Assembly (NCBI GenBank): GCA_028023455.1
Contig: JAQFVV010006271.1
Span: forward strand, 2,565,335-2,629,334
Origin: Epiperipatus broadwayi
Taxonomy: Eukaryota; Onychophora; Udeonychophora; Euonychophora; Peripatidae
Length of the DNA stretch: 64,000 bases
Direction of reading: 5' to 3'
The position numbers and the translations under genes were made by a program. Shown piece after piece: positions 61,440 to 64,000 of this stretch. The notes under the pieces were generated by a model, which was not told the DNA's origin, did not search any database, and saw nothing but the letters and a program-made list of their open reading frames with translations. Numbering within the stretch: the stretch's first letter is position 1; each line of letters starts with the position of its first letter.

Positions 61440-62620
61440 CATAAATGTAAATATCTGAATATTAGAAAACTGAAATATAGAAACTCATGCTTTAGAATCA
61501 TCATCTTTAAAACCTCTTATTTGGCTCAGATACATAGATGACACTTTTGTCATAGGGCAACATGGAAAAAATAAATTAGATGATTTTTTTCTCGCATTTA
61601 ATTAACATAATCCTCATATTAAATTTACAATGAAGACAGAGTCTGATGGAAAACTCTTTTTTCTTGAACTTCTAGTCACCAAGACACCAAATAGTTTATT
61701 ATTTTCAATTTACAGAGTGAATACACACATGGACAGATATTTACATTTCCATTATCATCATCATTCAGCTCAAATAGTTTATGTAGCCAAACCTCTTTTA
61801 AATAGAGCAATTAACCTTTTAGATAAGACACATGTGGAAAAAAAAAAATCATATTAATAGTGCTTTATTAGCGAATAGTTATAATAATAAATTTATTTAA
61901 AAAGGTTTATTTCAAGGCCAAAATAAACAAAATAGTAAAGAAGAAGAAGATAAATCAGCTATTAGGATTTGTGTTCTATATGTAAAAGGAACTACAGACA
62001 GTATTGTATGTATATTAAAACACTATAATATAAATACAACATTTTATACTCATCAAAATTTCAAAAATATATTAACCAAGCCTAAGGATTCAATCCCTCT
62101 TGAATCTTATCATGTTTATGAAGTCTCATATGATAATTGTAAAGCTTTTTATATAGGTATAGGAAACCATCACATCAGTGTTAGGAGAGATGAACATGAT
62201 AATGGAGTTAAACACCACTTATCATCTTCAGCACTCTCACTCCACACTATAGATTCAGGTCATAAAATTGATTTTTCTAGTGCCAGGATCAATTCCAGAT
62301 GTGTTAATCTCTACCAGTATAAAATCAGAGAAGCCATTAAAATACTTAAAAGACCAGATTATATCAATAAGCAAGATGATATATGCAAATTTCCACCTAT
62401 TTGGAAAGATTTTTTTAATTTAACATTTTTACTATTGGTGGAACTTTAATGTTTTTTTTTCAAATCAGTGATTGTAGTGCCTCTACAACCGTCTTTCTAC
62501 CTTTTATCATCCAATAGATGCCTTCTATGATCAAGTTGAAACGTCTTGGTATATTAATATTTAAATTTTTTTAACACGGATGAAGCCACAAAATATGTCT
62601 TGTATATATGCAACCTGTGA
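61440..62620 (+). pseudogene. Penelope-like element: RT end, GIY-YIG domain and 3' UTR
   Basis: Plus strand: PLIWLRYIDDTFVIGQHGK at about 61525 (RT catalytic YIDD), DGKLFFLELLVTKT and MDRYLHFHYHHHSAQIV at 61645-61780, LLNRAINLLDK, then after a stop SALLANSYN, SAIRICVLYVKGTTDSIV, VYEVSYDNCKAFYIG, HHISVRRDEHDN, SALSLHTIDSGHKIDFSSAR and REAIKILKR, with a stop near 62448. RT motif C, linker and GIY-YIG appear in the canonical Penelope order. Only a few stops and frame changes interrupt it. The upstream RT fingers are absent, replaced by the junction with the inverted copy at 61418-61440. Confidence 0.87.
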
Positions 62621-62629
62621 AGATCTTCC

Positions 62630-62631
<2 letters not shown>

Positions 62632-62690
<59 letters not shown>
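62632..62690. repeat. (TA)n(TG)n microsatellite
   Basis: About 35 bases of TA repeat followed by about 24 of TG repeat, just past the end of the Penelope-like 3' UTR. Confidence 0.95.
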
Positions 62691-64000
62691 TAGCCTCATG
62701 AACCTTTCAATATTGTTCAATGATAAAAAAGAAATTCAATCTATTACTAGTCCCAGCAAATTGACAAATCCATTGATTAGTGTATTCTCTTTCACTACTC
62801 CTTTATGACGATGGTAAATGAGGTCTCAAAAATGAAATGTATATATATATATATTTCATGAAAATTGTTTTTTAAACGACCTTTTTTAATTAACCAGTGG
62901 ATTAATCAGAATCTTGTTTAGAAATTCTATGGTAATAGCACTACTAATAATAGATTTTTTAAGTACCATTTATTCCTCTTCACGATAATAGCCTGAATTA
63001 AAAAGAAAAACTAAGGTTTTGAATTCAAGGTTTGCTAGAGACATATTTTTTTTCTGCCTTTACAATTCTAATTAGAATTGATGAAATTAAAAACCAAAAA
63101 CTGGGATGAAAATATGATGAAAAGGTTTGATCTTAGAAACATATGGTCATGCTTTTAAGAAAATGTTATTATAATAAGCTATGCTAGAAATTATTTTTAC
63201 ATAGTCAATATATTTTAATGGTTACAGTTATATAAAATATAATATTGCTATCTTTAGTTAAATTATTACATAAGGAAACATTTTCATAGTAATCTTCTTA
63301 AATGTAATTCTCTATATTCCAAAAAAATAGAAACATAATACATAAGAGTAGTTTATGATTGCTTTACTTTAAGTAGCTTAAAATAGTGTTAGATATAAAA
63401 TCACTGAAATAAATTGTTTACTTCATTCTCATTATAAATACTAATCTTAAAACATTGGAATTTTATACATAAGGGATAGAAAAGCAAACAATTTAAGATC
63501 CTACTTCTTACAAAAAGAAAGATGCACCTGTTCTATTTCAATATTCTGTGTTTAGTAACAATACATATATTCGTTTAAGGAACATTTTATAGCCTGTTAC
63601 AAACTCATGTATAACATACATGAGTATAGATAGGTGATAGTGCTAATTTATTCATATTATCATATTAACATTTAAATACTTGTTCAACTACGAGTTTTGG
63701 ACTTGACTACTTATATATCTAAAAACCCCATTTAATTCCTTTCTATTTTCAAGCTAATACTATAAAACATCAAGACACGGAATAATGTTGACTCAAGCAA
63801 TTTGTTTGTAGGTGCACTAAGTTCAAAGTTTTTCAGTGATGAATCCAAGAACTATAGAATGTGTTATACATGAAATGTAAGCAGTAAACTCGTGATAATT
63901 TGTTTACGTGTGTGTATATATATTTATTCCTAACTCAAAGGTAAAACATGTTTTTAATTAATATTAAAGAGAAGATATTAAAATATATAGATACTGATCT
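62691..64000. other. AT-rich sequence with no gene
   Basis: No protein, RNA gene or structured repeat recognised up to the window end. Confidence 0.45.

Overview
The window looks like intergenic DNA from a large, AT-rich (roughly three quarters A+T by eye), repeat-loaded animal genome. The mix of transposon families points to a mollusc, most likely a cephalopod such as an octopus: Penelope-like elements with GIY-YIG domains, several LINE families, Ty3/gypsy elements, a GTF2IRD2/ZBED5-type hAT, a Merlin element, tRNA-derived SINEs and long pure (TTA)n tracts. That assignment is inference. I found no convincing host protein-coding gene, rRNA gene, functional tRNA gene or CRISPR array. Almost all recognisable coding sequence is decayed transposon protein.

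Layout. 1-1470: 3' part of a hAT transposase pseudogene, open except for one in-frame TGA, ending in a hAT-type inverted terminus. 3626-8136: a decayed Ty3/gypsy element on the minus strand (gag zinc knuckles, protease, RT/RNase H, integrase) between two unequal LTRs. 10930-11345: Merlin (ISXO2/IS1016-like) transposase on the minus strand. 12898-17155: microsatellites, a long foldback element and several divergent direct or tandem duplications. 17571-18675: 3' end of LINE family A (plus strand). 21751-25680: a small repeat family whose core looks like a type I hammerhead ribozyme, plus a very long (TTA)n tract. 26345-26872: Penelope-like RT fragment and a tRNA-derived SINE. 29575-29757: another LINE A tail. 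33665-35475: foldback elements. 37120-37600 and 43690-45230: endonuclease and RT parts of LINE family B. 45233-45806 and 50109-50600: long palindromes. 50635-56140: a gypsy element (both LTRs and integrase) with a LINE A copy lying inside it, and three 77-bp-periodic hammerhead-like units inside that LINE copy. 56339-58857: LINE family C ORF2 (minus) whose 3' tail runs into a (TTA)n tract. 60575-62620: two Penelope-like copies head to head.

The most interesting signal is the hammerhead-like repeat family (21877-21918, 25485-25539, 51778-51967). It has CTGATGA, a short stem II, GAAAC, a self-complementary ACTAGT and the GTC cleavage triplet. Flanking stem I pairing is present in two of the copies, and stem II differs between copies in a compensating way. 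The 77-bp tandem copies resemble a retrozyme-like arrangement. Self-cleavage is untested, and the first stem II base pair is an A.A mismatch in the copy at 21877.
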